Made by a program: the position numbers and the translations under genes | Notes under the pieces: generated by a model | The model's database searches: none | What the model was told of the DNA's origin: nothing | Seen by the model: only the letters and a program-made list of their open reading frames with translations | From: an uncultured Verrucomicrobiota bacterium | Lineage (GTDB): Bacteria; Verrucomicrobiota; Kiritimatiellia; CAIVKH01 | Direction of reading: 5' to 3' | DNA: 7,634 bases | Assembly: GCA_937894535.1 (NCBI GenBank) | Contig: CALBHI010000098.1 | Coordinates: 1 to 7,634, forward strand | Shown: one piece after another, positions 6,544 through 7,634 of the stretch | Layout of the letters: every line of letters starts with the position of its first letter | Numbering within the stretch: the stretch's first letter is position 1

Positions 6544-6553
6544 TGGTTCCGGC

Positions 6554-6575
6554 TCCCGGGTCGATCCGCCCGGGA
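6554..6575 (+). terminator. Hairpin after the small ORF, terminator-like
   Basis: A perfect 7-base-pair GC-rich stem, TCCCGGG (6554-6560) with CCCGGGA (6569-6575), encloses an 8-base loop, 10 bases after the small-ORF stop. There is no T-run. It could end a short transcript from the 6300-6370 promoters and so insulate the next gene. Confidence 0.4.
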
Positions 6576-6582
6576 ATCCCAT

Positions 6583-6598
6583 TGTAAATCGCTTTACA
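6583..6598. promoter_or_regulatory. Palindromic operator overlapping the -35 element
   Basis: TGTAAA (6583-6588) and TTTACA (6593-6598) are perfect inverted repeats around TCGC. The TGTAAA...TTTACA layout resembles operators of LacI-family sugar-responsive regulators (for example cre-like sites), though those usually have a symmetric CG centre and closer arms. The right arm is itself the -35 hexamer of the next promoter, so a bound protein would block RNA polymerase. Confidence 0.5.
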
Positions 6599-6621
6599 TA
6601 AACCGCTCCGGCCGGTATGGT
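6593..6621 (+). promoter_or_regulatory. Promoter of the GH57-like gene
   Basis: TTTACA (6593-6598, 5 of 6) and TATGGT (6616-6621, 4 of 6) are separated by the ideal 17 bases. Transcription would begin near 6628, giving a leader of about 15 bases that just includes the ribosome binding site GGAG (6631-6634). Confidence 0.55.
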
Positions 6622-6630
6622 TGACCTTTT

Positions 6631-6634
6631 GGAG
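6631..6634 (+). promoter_or_regulatory. Ribosome binding site of the GH57-like gene
   Basis: GGAG is 8 bases before ATG 6643, and it is followed by AAGG at 6637-6640. This fixes the start; the earlier ATG at 6617 is in another frame. Confidence 0.6.
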
Positions 6635-6642
6635 ATAAGGTT

Positions 6643-7634
6643 ATGGAACGAGCGGTTTGGGGTATCAGGCTGTGGGTGGCGTGTTGGTTGGCGATCGGGT
6701 GGGTGGGGGAACCGGCCGGAGCAATTACCATCGGGGCTGGTCCATCGGTCGGCATCGATAAGCGCGGTACGGTCTGGTACCAGGAATTTCAGGACTGGAA
6801 GGCGACCGACCTGCGGGCCCTCGACACCAACAACGACCAGTACCTGTTTAATACCGCCAAGGACCCGGCCCGCGATCTGGTTGCGCTTTATTCCCACGAC
6901 GACGGCACCAACGTGTACTTCCGGGTGGACCTGTTTGATCTTGGCTTCAACGACTGGGGTAGCGAGGTCGACCTGTACCTGGCCCTTGATTGCGCTGCCG
7001 GCGGCGAGGAATGGCTGCCGGACTTCACCGATACCAAGACGGACCGGCCGTGGGAGGCGGCGATCGCCGTGTACGGGCCCTCCTCCGGAAAGTTGTTATC
7101 CGCCGGTTGGACCGAGCATCCCTCCGATTACCTCGGTTCGTATTGGAATGCCGACCTCGATGCCGTGGAGTTCGGGATCAAACGATCCTTCCTGACCGCA
7201 CGCGGGTGGGATGGCAACCCGGCGAACCTGCGTTTGCAGGCGTTCACCACCCGTCCCGGCACGAACAACGGGGGCGGGGAAATCAATGGCCAGGCCAGCG
7301 ATGTGGTCGATGCGATCGGACTCCAGCTGGTGCGTGGTTCGGTCTCCTCCAATGGGTGGCTGCTCGGGTCGGTTGCCGCAGCCTCCTCCGCCGGACGCGC
7401 CAAGTACGCCATCATCGCCCATGCCAACCAGTCGGTCGCCCCCCAGTCCGGGACCCAGGGCCACATCTACACCGACCGCAGCGACGTCAACCTGCACCCC
7501 GGTTTCATCCGCCTGCTCGACTCGGCCGAGATGTTCGACACCCCGATCAACCTCCACATCAGCGGCACCTTGATGATGTCGTTCCTGTGGGCGAAGCAGA
7601 ATCCCGCCGAGCCCGGTTATCCCAGCCGCGACGG
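6643..7634 (+). CDS. Secreted GH57/deacetylase-like protein with an N-terminal beta-sandwich (partial)
   Basis: 330 residues are visible and the frame is open at the window end. A signal peptide (1-27) has a Trp-rich hydrophobic core and an AGA cleavage site (25-27). Residues about 30-240 look like a beta-sandwich module resembling CBM9/DOMON-like or glucodextranase C-terminal domains, with YSHDDGTNVYFRVDLFDL (83-100) and VDLYLALD (109-116). From about 254 a new alpha/beta domain starts: YAIIAHANQSV (255-265) is a first strand ending in a histidine motif, and a helix (289-299) is followed by INLHISGTL (302-310). In GH57 and related deacetylase-type barrels, strand 1 carries a conserved His motif (often HQP) and strand 2 reads like 'k.t.nlsg.LleqL', so this is probably such a catalytic domain with most of it beyond the window. 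Substrate cannot be told, but an extracytoplasmic alpha-glucan or other polysaccharide is plausible. A polysaccharide deacetylase is the main alternative. The promoter and palindrome upstream suggest sugar-responsive control. Confidence 0.65.
   Translation, partial: MERAVWGIRLWVACWLAIGWVGEPAGAITIGAGPSVGIDKRGTVWYQEFQDWKATDLRALDTNNDQYLFNTAKDPARDLVALYSHDDGTNVYFRVDLFDLGFNDWGSEVDLYLALDCAAGGEEWLPDFTDTKTDRPWEAAIAVYGPSSGKLLSAGWTEHPSDYLGSYWNADLDAVEFGIKRSFLTARGWDGNPANLRLQAFTTRPGTNNGGGEINGQASDVVDAIGLQLVRGSVSSNGWLLGSVAAASSAGRAKYAIIAHANQSVAPQSGTQGHIYTDRSDVNLHPGFIRLLDSAEMFDTPINLHISGTLMMSFLWAKQNPAEPGYPSRD

Noticed and set aside
6608..6615. CCGGCCGG palindrome between the -35 and -10 of the last promoter
   Set aside because: Eight-base GC palindromes are common in GC-rich DNA; the TGTAAA/TTTACA repeat nearby is a much better operator candidate.
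6415..6897. A 160-codon minus-strand frame across the intergenic region and the start of the GH57-like gene
   Set aside because: It overlaps the signal peptide and sandwich domain of a well-supported gene and has no recognisable features.
6617..7195. A 192-codon plus-strand frame overlapping the GH57-like gene
   Set aside because: It is a shifted frame, Arg/Thr/Ser/Pro-rich, and lacks a signal peptide; the frame from 6643 has a ribosome binding site, signal peptide and domains.
7096..7557. A 153-codon minus-strand frame inside the GH57-like gene
   Set aside because: It is antisense shadow sequence; the plus frame is conserved-looking throughout.
1..7634. CRISPR, transposon ends, phage or defence genes
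   Set aside because: I looked for regular repeats, terminal inverted repeats and recognisable defence or mobility proteins on both strands and found none.

Overview
This GC-rich window looks like a chromosomal piece of a diderm (Gram-negative-type) bacterium. The support is type II secretion genes, a lipoprotein-like secreted protein and two carbohydrate-enzyme-like proteins with signal sequences. A short zinc ribbon of the kind common in Planctomycetes/Verrucomicrobia/Lentisphaerae/Kiritimatiellota, next to large secreted glycosidase-like proteins, hints at the PVC group. That is only a guess: no rRNA or other taxonomic marker is present. There are no tRNAs, rRNAs, CRISPR arrays, insertion sequences or phage genes.

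Left part (1-1860, minus strand): a type II secretion unit. A GspK minor pseudopilin gene with an unusual N-terminal two-helix membrane extension is followed, 3 bases later, by a GspL/PilM-like cytoplasmic-domain gene that leaves the window at base 1. A 94-base divergent promoter region (1861-1954) separates this unit from a plus-strand one. Both start codons there sit exactly 6 bases from a -10-like hexamer and lack a Shine-Dalgarno, so both mRNAs may be leaderless.

Middle (1955-6202, plus strand): a small zinc-ribbon protein, then pdxB (4-phosphoerythronate dehydrogenase, vitamin B6 pathway) overlapping it by 8 bases, then after 41 bases a 929-residue exported protein. The last has a GATase-like domain, an Ig-like domain, a (beta/alpha)8 glycosidase-like barrel and a C-terminal beta-sandwich. 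The barrel appears to lack both catalytic glutamates. The tight spacing suggests one transcription unit, although the functions are not obviously related.

Right part (6203-7634): a 440-base intergenic region holds a terminator-like hairpin, an AT-rich patch with promoter-like elements, a possible 58-codon small ORF (or small RNA), a second hairpin and a perfect 6-4-6 palindrome overlapping the -35 of a good promoter. That promoter drives the last gene, a secreted protein with an N-terminal beta-sandwich and the beginning of a GH57/deacetylase-like domain, cut by the window end. I see no clear new multi-gene system. The points most worth following are the apparently inactive glycosidase-like barrel, the GspK fusion, the paired leaderless promoters and the palindrome-controlled glycosidase gene with its small upstream ORF.
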